DNA of 64,000 nt, taken from assembly GCA_022432975.1 (NCBI GenBank), contig CM039515.1:18075488-18139487 (forward strand), written 5' to 3'. The notes beneath the pieces were generated by a model, which saw nothing but the letters and a program-made list of their open reading frames with translations, ran no database searches and was not told where the DNA came from. Made by a program: the position numbers and the translations under genes. The DNA is from Begonia masoniana (Eukaryota; Streptophyta; Magnoliopsida; Cucurbitales; Begoniaceae). This document shows positions 1-10,984 of the stretch, piece after piece (position 1 is the stretch's first letter; the number at the start of each line of letters is the position of its first letter).

Positions 1-572
1 AAATTGATCCAACTCCCAATGGAACCGAGGGATCAGATCAGTGAAAGAATGTAAATGCAACTGAGATGTGAAAGTAGAAACTGCATGATTAGGATTTATG
101 TTTCAGCATTTCATTTCGTTATTGCTTCACTTATTTAGCATTAGGTTAATAGATGAGTTTTGTGATGTAGGTGAAGAAGCCTCAGAAGGTGTGTTCTCTG
201 AGCATGTTGAGGAATAGGCTGGTTGGGGGAGCACATTCATGCCTCGACTTGGTGAACTGATGAGGCGGTTTAACTATTGTCTATTTATGAAGTTTCAGTG
301 GTTAAGTGTCTTGTGGAAGTGTGCAGAGAGTTTTAATAACATTAATAGTTCTGATGTTTTTAACAACTTTATGGTTTTCTTGTTCTGAGAATGAAAAACA
401 TGATTTGGTTTAGAGGTAGTTGCTTTGCTGGATATTTTTAGAAAGTTGTGGACTTATGTTGTTTTGAACGATTTTTAGTAAAATGTACAAGTTCTTTGGT
501 AGTCGGAGTTTTTCTTTGTTAAGAGTGAAAATGGTTGTTAAGCTGTTATGTTGAGTGTTTTCTTTTGTCTAT

Positions 573-872
573 CGGTGGATGTAGTCCACCGGTGGATGTT
601 GAGTGTTATCGTCTATCGGTGGATGTTGAGTGTTATTGTTTATCGGTGGATGTAGTCCACCCGTGGATGTAGTCCACCGGTGGATGTAGTCCATCGGTGG
701 ATGTTGAATGTTATTTTCTATCGGTGGATGTAGTCCACCGGTGGATGTTGAGTGTTATCGTCTATCGGTGGATGTAGTCCACCGGTGGATGTTGAGTGTT
801 ATCGTCTATCGGTGGATGTAGTCCACCGATGGATGTTGAGTGTTATCGTCTATCGGTGGATGTTGTCCATCG
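573..872 (+). repeat. Mixed 17-bp/27-bp minisatellite, variant part
   Basis: Units beginning CGGTGGATG alternate between a 27-bp form and a 17-bp form, CGGTGGATGTAGTCCAC. Followed by the next unit, the short form makes a 7-bp stem (CGGTGGA/TCCACCG) around a 5-base loop. Units here are diverged and mixed, unlike the homogeneous block that follows. Confidence 0.9.
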
Positions 873-1048
873 GTAGATGTGGGTATTAGATTTCTTGTCG
901 TTTTGTGATCAGTGGATGTAAGCGTAGGAGCGAGTATTAGATTTTTGTCGTTTTGTGACCAGGGATGTGAGCGTAGAAGCGAGTATTAGATTTTTTGTCG
1001 TTTTGTGATCAGTGGATGCTGAGGTACTGTCGTTCGAAGGATTCGGGT

Positions 1049-2051
1049 CGGTGGATGTTGAGTGTTATCGTCTATCGGTGGATGTTGAGTGTTATCGTCT
1101 ATCGGTGGATGTTGAGTGTTATCGTCTATCGGTGGATGTTGAGTGTTATCGTCTATCGGTGGATGTTGAGTGTTATCGTCTATCGGTGGATGTTGAGTGT
1201 TATCGTCTATCGGTGGATGTTGAGTGTTATCGTCTATCGGTGGATGTTGAGTGTTATCGTCTATCGGTGGATGTTGAGTGTTATCGTCTATCGGTGGATG
1301 TTGAGTGTTATCGTCTATCGGTGGATGTTGAGTGTTATCGTCTATCGGTGGATGTTGAGTGTTATCGTCTATCGGTGGATGTTGAGTGTTATCGTCTATC
1401 GGTGGATGTTGAGTGTTATCGTCTATCGGTGGATGTTGAGTGTTATCGTCTATCGGTGGATGTTGAGTGTTATCGTCTATCGGTGGATGTTGAGTGTTAT
1501 CGTCTATCGGTGGATGTTGAGTGTTATCGTCTATCGGTGGATGTTGAGTGTTATCGTCTATCGGTGGATGTTGAGTGTTATCGTCTATCGGTGGATGTTG
1601 AGTGTTATCGTCTATCGGTGGATGTTGAGTGTTATCGTCTATCGGTGGATGTTGAGTGTTATCGTCTATCGGTGGATGTAGTCCACCGGTGGATGTTGAG
1701 TGTTATCGTCTATCGGTGGATGTTGAGTGTTATCGTCTATCGGTGGATGTTGAGTGTTATCGTCTATCGGTGGATGTTGAGTGTTATCGTCTATCGGTGG
1801 ATGTTGAGTGTTATCGTCTATCGGTGGATGTTGAGTGTTATCGTCTATCGGTGGATGTTGAGTGTTATCGTCTATCGGTGGATGTTGAGTGTTATCGTCT
1901 ATCGGTGGATGTTGAGTGTTATCGTCTATCGGTGGATGTTGAGTGTTATCGTCTATCGGTGGATGTTGAGTGTTATCGTCTATCGGTGGATGTTGAGTGT
2001 TATCGTCTATCGGTGGATGTTGAGTGTTATCGTCTATCGGTGGATGTGATG
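1049..2051 (+). repeat. 27-bp minisatellite, 23 + 13 copies
   Basis: A 27-bp unit starting CGGTGGATGTTGAG is repeated 23 times without interruption (1049-1669). One 17-bp unit (1670-1686) follows, then 13 more 27-bp copies from 1687 to 2037. Because 27 is a multiple of 3, two forward frames and one reverse frame stay open throughout. These open frames are artefacts of the repeat, not genes. The near identity of the copies implies recent expansion or homogenisation. Confidence 0.97.
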
Positions 2052-2278
2052 TGCGGTGGTGGTGTGGGTAGTCGACATGTCGTGCGACTGACACTGTTTA
2101 GCGGTGGATGCCTTCCATTTCCGTCTCTACCGCTGAGACTATTTTATCTCTGCTTCTGCCGCTGATACTGTTTAGCGGTGGATGCCTTTTGTTTCTATCT
2201 CTATCGCTGGAACTGTTCAGCGGTGGACGTGTTCTACTTTGTTTTGTTTTCTTCCAACCAATTGTCTTTAATATTTTA

Positions 2279-2893
2279 ATTAAATTAATAAATGTTGTTT
2301 TATAAAAATGAATTTCCGCTGCAAGTTTTAACGTTCATTGAGGTCAAACTTTGACCGTTGAGTGAAAAGTTGAAATTTTCTCAGAATGTCATAGTATGTT
2401 TCTGTATTATGAGTAGCGAATCGGGTTTATATAAGTCGGGGCGTTACAAAGGTAGATTCTTGAAGATCTAGTAGTTATGGAAGTTCAATTAATGAACCTT
2501 GTGAATCAAGGAAAGTTGTTACTTGGAGAACAAGTTATTTGTGAAAATTGGTTTTTGGAAAGTCAAATTTATACTTGCATGCTGGATTAAATTAATAAAT
2601 GTTGTTTTATACAAATGAATTTCCGCTGCAAGTTTTAATGTTCATTGAGGTCAAACTTTGACCGTTGAGTGAAAAGTTGAAATTTTCTCAGAATGTCATA
2701 GTATGGTTCTGTATTATGAGTAGCGAACCGGGTTTATATAAGTCGGGGCGTTACAAAGGTAGATTCTTGAAGATCTAGTAGTTATGGAAGTTCAATTAAT
2801 GAACCTTGTGAATCAAGGAAAGTTGTTACTTGGAGAACAAGTTATTTGTGAAAATTGGTTTTTGGAAAGTCGAATTTATACTTGCATGCTGGA
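2279..2893 (+). repeat. 307-bp tandem duplication spanning the LTR end
   Basis: The segment starting ATTAAATTAATAAATG at 2279 repeats at 2586, a period of 307 bp, with only a few differences. Each copy holds the last ~170 bp of the LTR (ends at 2448 and about 2755, GGCGTTACA) plus about 135 bp of flank. The duplication therefore postdates insertion of the LTR. Confidence 0.92.
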
Positions 2894-3299
2894 TTACAGC
2901 GAGATATAGGATCACAACAATTATGGGATCCTTTCCTAAGTTGTTGGGATTAATTCCTAAATATTTGGAAAGGTGGTTTTATTGGAAATAATATTTGAAA
3001 AAATGATTTGAAGATGAAAATAGTATTTTGGAAAACAGATTTGAATATTGCAGTGCTGTTAAGCTGGCGATACGAGATCACAACGTTGTTAGGATTCGTT
3101 CATAATATTTTGAGATTCATTTCAGATTTGTTTTGGTGGACTTTCCATAAGTATTGTAAAGAGTGTCACAACTCCGGATTATGTGGTTTCAGTTTCCTTA
3201 TATTGTGCATTCTGTTTTGGAACAAAAATCTGTTGCAGACGATACTTAAGCATCTACCTTTCACAGAATAGGTGCGCGGATTATTGATTATTCTCTCAT

Positions 3300-3960
3300 A
3301 TTACTTGTGTCGCAAGCCGCCATTCTTTCCTCCCTCTCGCTTCTGCGAGTGGTTGTGTTATTGTTTGTTTTGGTCCCTGTGTGACTGTTTCCACACTCTA
3401 CCTCTGTTGGATTTCATTGTTATACGAGTGTGGTGGTTGGTTTCATCCTAAGTCAACGGTTGGTGTCACAAGCGGTGTCATAGGTGTATTCCTCTTTGTT
3501 CTTCATTGAAACTCAGTCTCAGGAGGAGGCTGCACTGGAACTCAGGAGGAGTTATGTTTATTGACAAAGGGAGCTTGTCATTCTCATCATGGGCAAGAGG
3601 ATCTTGCCATACACGGATTCCGGAAGGAGTCATTATTGACATGGGGAGCTTGTTGTATTTAGATCTCGAGAGAGATCGTCCCAAAGTCGAGGAGAGCTTG
3701 CAAAAACAGTTTGATTGAGGAAGTTAATGAGAGGCAGCGACAAAGATAAGAGGGAGTCTTTATTTGTATAAGTCCGGTTGTCTTGTAACTTTGTGAACTC
3801 TGTGAAATGTTTTTAAATCTAGACGTGGCCCCGCAGACATAGGCAATTGCCGAACTGCGTTACCAACCTCCTGTCTCTTTACTTTACGCATGTTATAATT
3901 GTCCTTTATTGTATTACACTATCGATGTCACAACTAGTGTTATGACACCGCATAACTAAT
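3300..3960 (+). mobile_element. Possible Copia LTR / leader remnant
   Basis: The stretch at 3825-3880 (GTGGCCCCGCAGACATAGGC, then a GCCGAACTGCGTTACC-like block) resembles the transcribed end of plant Copia LTRs. The primer-site-like words at 3455-3480 and 3930-3950 are degenerate. The short open frame at 3506-3718 has no recognisable domain. No partner LTR or target duplication was found. Confidence 0.35.
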
Positions 3961-4870
3961 TACGATCTTTCACATATGATTTAATATTTTATTCTTCTTG
4001 TCTGCTTTTCTATATATTTAATATATCTTATTAGAAATTTTATATTACAATACTGAACTTTTAGAGAACATACTTTAAAACTTAACAATTAATACAAATT
4101 ATCCATAGTTTGATAATTATTTATCTGTTATTGTTATATCTTTGTGTTTCTATCAAAACAATTCTTCCTCTGCATTGTGTAGCTTGGTCTTTGATGAAAA
4201 AGGTTGTGTCATCCAATTCATTCTTGATAACAAATTTTCAAATGGCTAATTCAAAACTAACAAGGTTCTAGAATGCGAGAGGTAGGGACAATATGCTGCT
4301 CTTTCATTAGAATAATCATAAATATTTAATTAAAAATACAAAAGATATGTTGACAATGCTACGACAAATTTTTAGAATATTGTTTGTTACTTTTTTTGAC
4401 AACTCTTTGAATTAGAAACCATTTGTAAGAAAATTACAATTGTGACATTTCGCCTTTGAAAGAGTAATTGTGAAGGCTAAGTCGACCACATACGTTGTAC
4501 AATTATTACTTCACTCGAATACTACATATATTTGTAATTCATAAGTAATGTTTTCATTTCCGCTTAACCCAAAATCTTGCGAGCAGAACCCGTAAAAAAA
4601 TTATTTAGATTTTACGCAAAGTGTTGGCTACAACTTTTTAACCAAAATAAATTAAGAATAAAACATAAAACTCAAATTTACATCGTATTGATTTTAATTA
4701 TTCTTAAAAATAAAATAAATAATTAAATAGAAAACTCTGTCCTTGGAACAAATGTGGGGTAGGTAGAGAAAAGTATGCAAAGACTTCCATAACTCAGGCC
4801 TACCATTTTAAGTTATTTGCATCAAATTCCAAAGCAAATTCATCTCTCTTACAAAGCAAAGGCTATATAA
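3961..4870. other. AT-rich intergenic DNA
   Basis: No coding frame, repeat or RNA gene was recognised. The stretch lies downstream of the minus-strand GDSL pseudogene and probably holds its 3' UTR and terminator, but no clear signal could be assigned. Confidence 0.5.
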
Positions 4871-7744
4871 TTAAATCTTTGAATCCAAAGCAATAATGGT
4901 GGTGAGATTCATTGGATACATGTAGTTTGTTGAACCGGACAAAATCTGCTTCACTAATATACGATTCGCCCTCTCGGACGGATGGAATGGGTCCCATAAC
5001 GTGTAAACATCTCGGTTCGAATATAAATTTGAGGAGGGTGTGCATAATCTGAGCCCGTTGTACGGCCCCTGGCCACAACACGCTATTTTTGACGTGGTGA
5101 ATCCTGCTCGGTTGTTTAAAATGATTTGAAAAATTACAATCCCAAAAATATTAAAGGAAGCCAAAAATTAATTCCACATATTATGTACCAAATGCTTGAG
5201 GATCCAAGACGAAATCGTCATGCATTTGCTTCATGTTGGCGGCGATGAAGATGTCCGAGCCGATTTGTTTGTTGATTCCTTTCACCATTTGAAGAAGTTG
5301 TTGTAGCTCAGGGGAGCACTGCCCATTCAGGCTTCGTATAGCTAGTTCGGCGGAAGCGCATCCGAGTGGCCCGGTCCCCGTCACAAGAACTCTTCTGCTC
5401 CCGACTCGTATAAATTCTGATTCTCATTCGCATTTTCAATAATTTATTTAAAATAGAATTGAATGCTTACACTTCTAAGTCTAAACAAGCACATTAAATG
5501 TCCTTGTACATGCATGTATATATATTGAGCTCGGGGATAACTTACGAGTAAGAGTTTTCGATATTCTGAGATGAGAAATTTGATGTAATCGGGGAGAGAG
5601 TATTGGCGGGACCTAGCCAATAAAGGTACCAAGTAATAGTTGTTCTCGACCTAAAATGCAAACATTTTACCCAAATCGAAAAATAAAATCAATGTCATCC
5701 CATCATTTTATCGCATTTTTCGAGATGAAGTTAGTGTAACACCCGGCATTTTTCCGTGTAATTATTTCCCCGGATAATTAAGCTGGATTACTCCAATATT
5801 AATGCAATGACTGCTTTTAATAAAAATTGTCGATGTGATTAATCGAACGAGGGTGATTCCTGAGACCGAATCAATTAACTAAATAATGTTTTAGTTAAAA
5901 ACCAATGGAAGGGCAAATTAGGAAGAAATTAAGGTTGGTGGGAGATAACCAATGGTTGAGTGGCATCTGGCAACTTGGTGAAGAAGCTAAGTTCATCCTC
6001 CTAAGTGAAACATTCAGTTCACTTCTCTGCTTCTTCTCTTCTTTCTCTGTTTTCTCTCTTGCAGGCGATTGAAACAAAGTTCCACACTTTGCTTCTCCTG
6101 CATTTTTCTGTTTTCTTCCGTGAAGGTAATTCCCGTCGATGGTTAACAAGTTTAACTATACTGTTTATTGGTTTTGAGAAGTTTAGGGTTAATAATTGTA
6201 TAAGCATGTTTTAGGTTCGCAAACTACTGAAACCGAGACGATCAAGAACATCAACTCTACAGCAAACAGGTAAGTTCATATCCGTAGGTTGGCCCTTAAG
6301 GCCCTACATCTTGGAGGTACTAGGTTTTCTGTTCTGTCGGGTTGTTTTGGGTAGAAGAGTTAGAGTTATGTTCTGAAATGTCTGGCTTTGATTTACTTTC
6401 TGTTGTCTGCCAGTTTAAGTTCAAGCACCGTTCATGCATACACGTTTTCTCTGAAAGACATGCAAATGTTTTCTGCACCGTTTTAAAGTTATACAAGATA
6501 AAATCTGACTGAAATGTATTGGTTAAGTGTGGGACGGGGACTGGCCCTCTGGTTTTATCCCTCCCTGGGAGTCTGAAAAGAAATTGTCCTTACCAAGGAC
6601 CCTCTGGTTTTATCCCTCCCTGGGATTCTGAAAACTGCTGTGCCTGATAGTGCACCCTCTGCTTGTCAGATCCCCTATAAGCCCCACTTATACCCCTCTG
6701 CCACTGAAACATAATGTAATGTTCTGTCACTGTATTCTTAAAACCGCATGCATAGCATTTTGCATCACTGCATCTGTATTATGTCCTTACTGAGTTTTAG
6801 ACTCATAGGTGAACTCTCTGATGTAGGTACTGAACCCGAAAATGAGGACTTTGTACCTCAGTCTGATCATTAGGTGGTTGGTGATTCGAGCTCTCGGGGT
6901 GGTTGCTGCAGCCAGACATGTTTCTGATCTGAGGTTTAAGTTTTCTGAAATGTCTATATCTGTAAAGTCTTCTAGAAGTTCTGGTTTGGTTTTAAAACTC
7001 TTCATTTGAAGAAATTCTGCAAGTATATGTCATGTCCTGTATTGACTTTCAGATTTTAAAACAATGTATAGGTTTGTTGTCTAAGTTTTAGAAGCCACTG
7101 TACTGACTTTCAGATTTTAAAACAATGTATAGGTTTGTTTGGAATGTTTCTATTAGTTCATGCATGGATGAATTCTGGTTTTGGAACTATCCATGTAATT
7201 TATTTACTTGAACCTGTCGATTTTAAAGTATGTCTTACTGATCTTCAGATTTTGAAATACTGTATAGATTCTGTGTCAAAGTTTTAAAACTGCTGTATTT
7301 GACAGTTGAACTCATGTTCTGAAATGTTTTAGAATATTTTCCTGTTTTAAGATTTGCATGGATGGTCTCGAATTTTAGAGTTATCCATGCAGTCTGTTTT
7401 TCTTAAATCTGTCAGTTGAGATCTGTCATCTGCAAAGTGTGTTTCAAAAATCTTATTTTGAATCGGGTTTTGAAGGTTTGAAACCCTTATGCCTTCTGTT
7501 TTATGCTCCCTGCCCGTATGTCTCCCTGTAAAAGTTGTAAATTCTGCCTTTAAAACTATGTCTTCCGATTACATCTTCCGGTAGGAACTTTGCCTACATC
7601 CACCGCTGCCCGCTGCCCGTTTTAAAAATTACATCCACCGGTACGTGTAAAAATTCACGTCCACCACTGGCCGTTGCCCGTCTTTAAAATTTACATCCAC
7701 CGGTGAAAAATGCAATTCCGTCTGTTTTAAACACTTCTACCGGC

Positions 7745-8145
7745 TGACGTCATCCAAGTCTTCCGCCCAGTTTTATTAATATCTTCCGTCTGACGTCACC
7801 TACCTCTTCCGCCTGACGTCATCTGTTTTGTCTTATTCACATCTACCGATTGTCACTGTTCATTTCTGCCTACATCCACCGCCAGTTTAAACCTTCAGCC
7901 CAGTTTTACTTGTCTTCAGTTTCTTTCCTTCTGCCGATTACGTTTACTGTCTGTATCCTCCGGTTGACGTCATCCATCTTCCGGCTGACGTCATCTGTTT
8001 TGTCTTATTACAGCCACCGGTGAACTCAATTCTATTTGTAGTTTACATCCACCGATTGTCACTGTACAACTTTTGTCGTATCTGCATCCACCGATAGCTT
8101 TTATCTTTCCACCCAGTTTTACTCAGCTCCTTCTGACTGACGTCA
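7745..8145 (+). promoter_or_regulatory. Cluster of TGACGTCA palindromes in the LTR
   Basis: TGACGTCA occurs at 7745, 7791, 7814, 7965, 7986 and 8138, six times in 400 bp. Several copies recur in each later unit of the array. TGACGTCA is the established core site of plant TGA/bZIP factors. Whether these copies are bound is inference. Confidence 0.6.
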
Positions 8146-10398
8146 TCTAATTTGTCTTATTCAATCCACCGGTGAACTCTTTAAAAACTGAGTCTTCCGC
8201 CTATGTTTTTCCTATTTTACTATACTTCTATATTTACAATTCATTTCTGTTTTCTGCTCCACCCTTTTATTTTGTCATTCACTCTGCCCCTTTGGATTTT
8301 AACTGCTTCCTGTTTTACTTTCCACTCCGGAGAGCTCTCTTTCTCTGTCAATGTTTTAAAAGTATAATGTTCAAAAAAAAAATAGTCACCGTTTTCTGAT
8401 AACTGTCCCGGAGTGACGGCTTGGCAATCGGATTCCGATCGGGATCCGGTTTCGGGCTGTCATAGTTGTGGTATCAGAGATACAAGGTTTTAAAACCGAT
8501 TCTGTGAAATGTCTGACTGCGCAACCCGCCACGTGAGATCGCTCCACCAACTGGAAGTGTTTATATTCCCGTGAAAGTTCTATTTACGTTTACTGTCTGT
8601 ATCCCCCGGTTGACGTCATCCATCTTCCGGCTGACGTCATCTGTTTTGTCTTATTACAGCCACCGGTGAACTCAATTCTATTTGTAGTTTACATCCACCG
8701 ATTGTCACTGTACAACTTTTGTCGTATCTGCATCCACCGATAGCTTTTATCTTTCCACCCAGTTTTACTCAGCTCCTTCTGACTAACGTCATCTAATTTG
8801 TCTTATTCAATCCACCGGTGAACTCTTTAAAAACTGAGTCTTCCGCCTATGTTTTTCCTATTTTACTATACTTCTATATTTACAATTCATTTCTGTTTTC
8901 TGCTCCACCCTTTTATTTTGTCATTCACTCTGCCCCTTTGGATTTTAACTGCTTCCTGTTTTACTTTCCACTCCGGAGAGCTCTCTTTCTCTGTCAATGT
9001 TTTAAAAGTATAATGTTCAAAAAAAAATAGTCACCGTTTTCTGATAACTGTCCCGGGAGTGACGGCTTGGCAATCGGATTCCGATCGGGATCCGGTTTCG
9101 GGCTGTCATAGTTGTGGTATCAGAGATACAAGGTTTTAAAACCGATTCTGTGAAATGTCTGACTGCGCAACCCGCCACGTGAGATCGCTCCACCAACTGG
9201 AAGTGTTTATATTCCCGTGAAAGTTCTATTTACGTTTACTGTCTGTATCCCCCGGTTGACGTCATCCATCTTCCGGCTGACGTCATCTGTTTTGTCTTAT
9301 TACAGCCACCGGTGAACTCAATTCTATTTGTAGTTTACATCCACCGATTGTCACTGTACAACTTTTGTCGTATCTGCATCCACCGATAGCTTTTATCTTT
9401 CCACCCAGTTTTACTCAGCTCCTTCTGACTAACGTCATCTAATTTGTCTTATTCAATCCACCGGTGAACTCTTTTAAACTGAGTCTTCCGCCTATGTTTT
9501 TCCTATTTTACTATACTTCTATATTTACAATTCATTTCTGTTTTCTGCTCCACCCTTTTATTTTGTCATTCACTCTGCCCCTTTGGATTTTAACTGCTTC
9601 CTGTTTTACTTTCCACTCCAGAGAGCTCTCTTTCTCTGTCAATGTTTTAAAAGTATAATGTTCAAAAAAAAAATAGTCACCGTTTTCTGATAACTGTCCC
9701 GGAGTGACGGCTTGGCAATCGGATTCCGATCGGGATCCGGTTTCGGGCTGTCATAGTTGTGGTATAAGAGATACAAGGTTTTAAAACCGATTCTGTGAAA
9801 TGTCTGACTGCGCAACCCGCCACGTGAGATCGCTCCACCAACTGGAAGTGTTTATATTCCCGTGAAAGTTCTGTTTACGTTTACTGTCTGTATCCCCCGG
9901 TTGACGTCATCCATCTTCCGGCCGACGTCATCTGTTTTGTCTTATTACATCCACCGGTGAACTCAATTCTATTTGTAGTTTACATCCACCGATTGTCACT
10001 GTACAACTTTTTTCGTTTCTGCATCCACCGATAGCTTTTATCTTTCCACCCAGTTTTACTCAGCTCCTTCCGACTGACGTCATCTAATTTGTCTTATTCA
10101 ATCCACCGGTGAACTCTTTTAAACTGAGTCTTCCGCCTATGTTTTTCCTATTTTACTATACTTCTATATTTACAATTCATTTCTGTTTTCTGCTCCACCC
10201 TTTTATTTTGTCATTCACTCTGCCCCTTTGGATTTTAACTGCTTCCTGTTTTACTTTCCACTCCAGAGAGCTCTCTTTCTCTGTTAATGTTTTAAAAGTA
10301 TAATGTTAAAAAAAAATAGTCACCGTTTTCTGATAACTGTCCCGGAGTGACGGCTTGGCAATCGGATTCCGATCGGGATCCGGTTTCGGGCTGTCACA
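7940..10398 (+). repeat. Tandem array of LTR-end + primer site + leader (about 646 bp x 3.8)
   Basis: ACGTTTACTGTCTGTATC recurs at 7940, 8586, 9232 and 9877, giving periods of 646, 646 and 645 bp. Each complete unit has about 522 bp of LTR 3' end, a primer site (8469, 9115, 9760; the last reads TGGTATAAGAG) and a leader ending near GAAAGTTCT. The fourth unit stops exactly at the LTR terminus next to the target duplication. The leader-to-LTR junctions lie in a TTTACGTTTAC context resembling ATTACGTTTAC in the intact LTR, so short homology may have guided the first duplication. Confidence 0.93.
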
Positions 10399-10852
10399 GT
10401 TAGTAAGTTTACTTTCAGATTCTGACATAAAAACTGTCAATAAGCTAAGCATAAAAAATGATGATCATGAAAAAGAAATAGCAGACAGAGAGAGGGAGAG
10501 AGAGAGAGAGTCCTAACAGATAAAATCAGGAATGTTGAAGCCAATAGAGAAACGTGCAGTGGATCGATGAGAAGGAAAATCAGCGCCATAAGGAGGTGAA
10601 TCAGCTCGAGCAGTGGTTGCTAAGAAATTATTATTGCCATTATCAACCAGAGAATCTCCAAAAACAAAGAAAGCTCTTGCTTCTGCTCGAGAAATCAAGC
10701 TTTCCATAGCCATCGCTATGCTCAAAAACTTCCACAAATATAAAACCAACAAAGAACCCATTGGAATACTTGATAACGAGAGCAAATGAAGAAGACAAAA
10801 GCTGAAGATAAGTGCAATGATGGAGCTTGTTGATGAAGGGAGAGAGGTAGGG

Positions 10853-10862
10853 TTTATATAGG
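10853..10862 (-). promoter_or_regulatory. TATA box of the GDSL pseudogene
   Basis: Read on the minus strand, CCTATATAAA lies about 90 bp upstream of the likely start codon at 10761. It is followed by a pyrimidine-rich leader, as expected for a plant promoter. Confidence 0.55.
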
Positions 10863-10984
10863 TAAGCAATTCCCTCAACTTTAAAAAAATAACAATAATA
10901 TAATATTGGGTTAAATCTATTTTCACCCTCAAAGTATAATTTTTTTTAAACAATACTAAAAGTATTAACTCTAACAAAACACCT

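Larger units (their letters stand above)
1..2448 (+). mobile_element. 3' part of a Tekay-like Gypsy LTR (5' end outside window)
   Basis: The sequence at about 130-230 (leading to a GTGAAGAAG-type block and GGCTGGTTG) matches the equivalent block at 27,700-27,780 in the complete LTR of Gypsy A. At 2425-2448 the sequence runs TTTATATAAG then GGGGCGTTACA, the kind of terminus seen at the other Gypsy LTR ends here. No TGGTATCAGAG primer site follows, so this is a solo or rearranged LTR rather than the 5' LTR of a full element. No gene is seen in it; open frames at 995-2165 are products of the minisatellite. Confidence 0.6.
5735..10398 (+). mobile_element. Gypsy LTR derivative inserted in the GDSL gene
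   Basis: It starts TGTAACACCCGG at 5735 and ends GGCTGTCACA at 10398. GTTAG flanks it on both sides (5730-5734 and 10399-10403), which is a 5-bp target duplication. The first ~2.73 kb (5735 to about 8463) is one LTR. It is followed by a TGGTATCAGAG primer site (8469-8480) for tRNA-Met, about 120 bp of leader, and then repeated copies of the LTR end. There is no gag or pol. The open frames at 8172, 8818, 9464 and 10109 are the same LTR sequence repeated and are not genes. Confidence 0.9.
4871..10761 (-). pseudogene. GDSL esterase/lipase pseudogene split by an LTR insertion
   Basis: Plant GDSL lipases are secreted serine esterases, usually about 360 residues in five exons. Exon 1 (10761-10519) has a hydrophobic N-terminus and the catalytic-serine block [14 protein letters not shown]. 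Exon 3 survives only as 5650-5546 (NNYYLVP...SARSRQ-like, exact GTAAGT donor). Exon 4 is 5416-5189 (VTGTGPLGC) and exon 5 is 5103-4871 ([10 protein letters not shown], and [10 protein letters not shown] with the catalytic Asp and His). Splice sites around exon 5 join in frame (QAFG then FTTSK). Exon 2 and the first part of exon 3, including the GGND oxyanion block, are absent on both sides of the insertion. Exon 4 has a one-base deletion near 5395 (LYESGA, then RRVLVTG in another frame) and lacks about nine residues after SPELQ. It therefore cannot encode a working enzyme, even with the LTR removed. Confidence 0.85.

Noticed and set aside
1049..2051. Possible CRISPR-like array
   Set aside because: Units are contiguous with no unique spacers, and the context is a plant LTR.
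995..2165. Several long overlapping open frames on both strands
   Set aside because: They are translations of the 27-bp minisatellite, whose length is a multiple of three; no start context or domain.
8172..10303. Four similar hydrophobic 64-75 residue ORFs
   Set aside because: The same LTR segment repeated by the tandem array; frames differ by small indels, which argues against coding.
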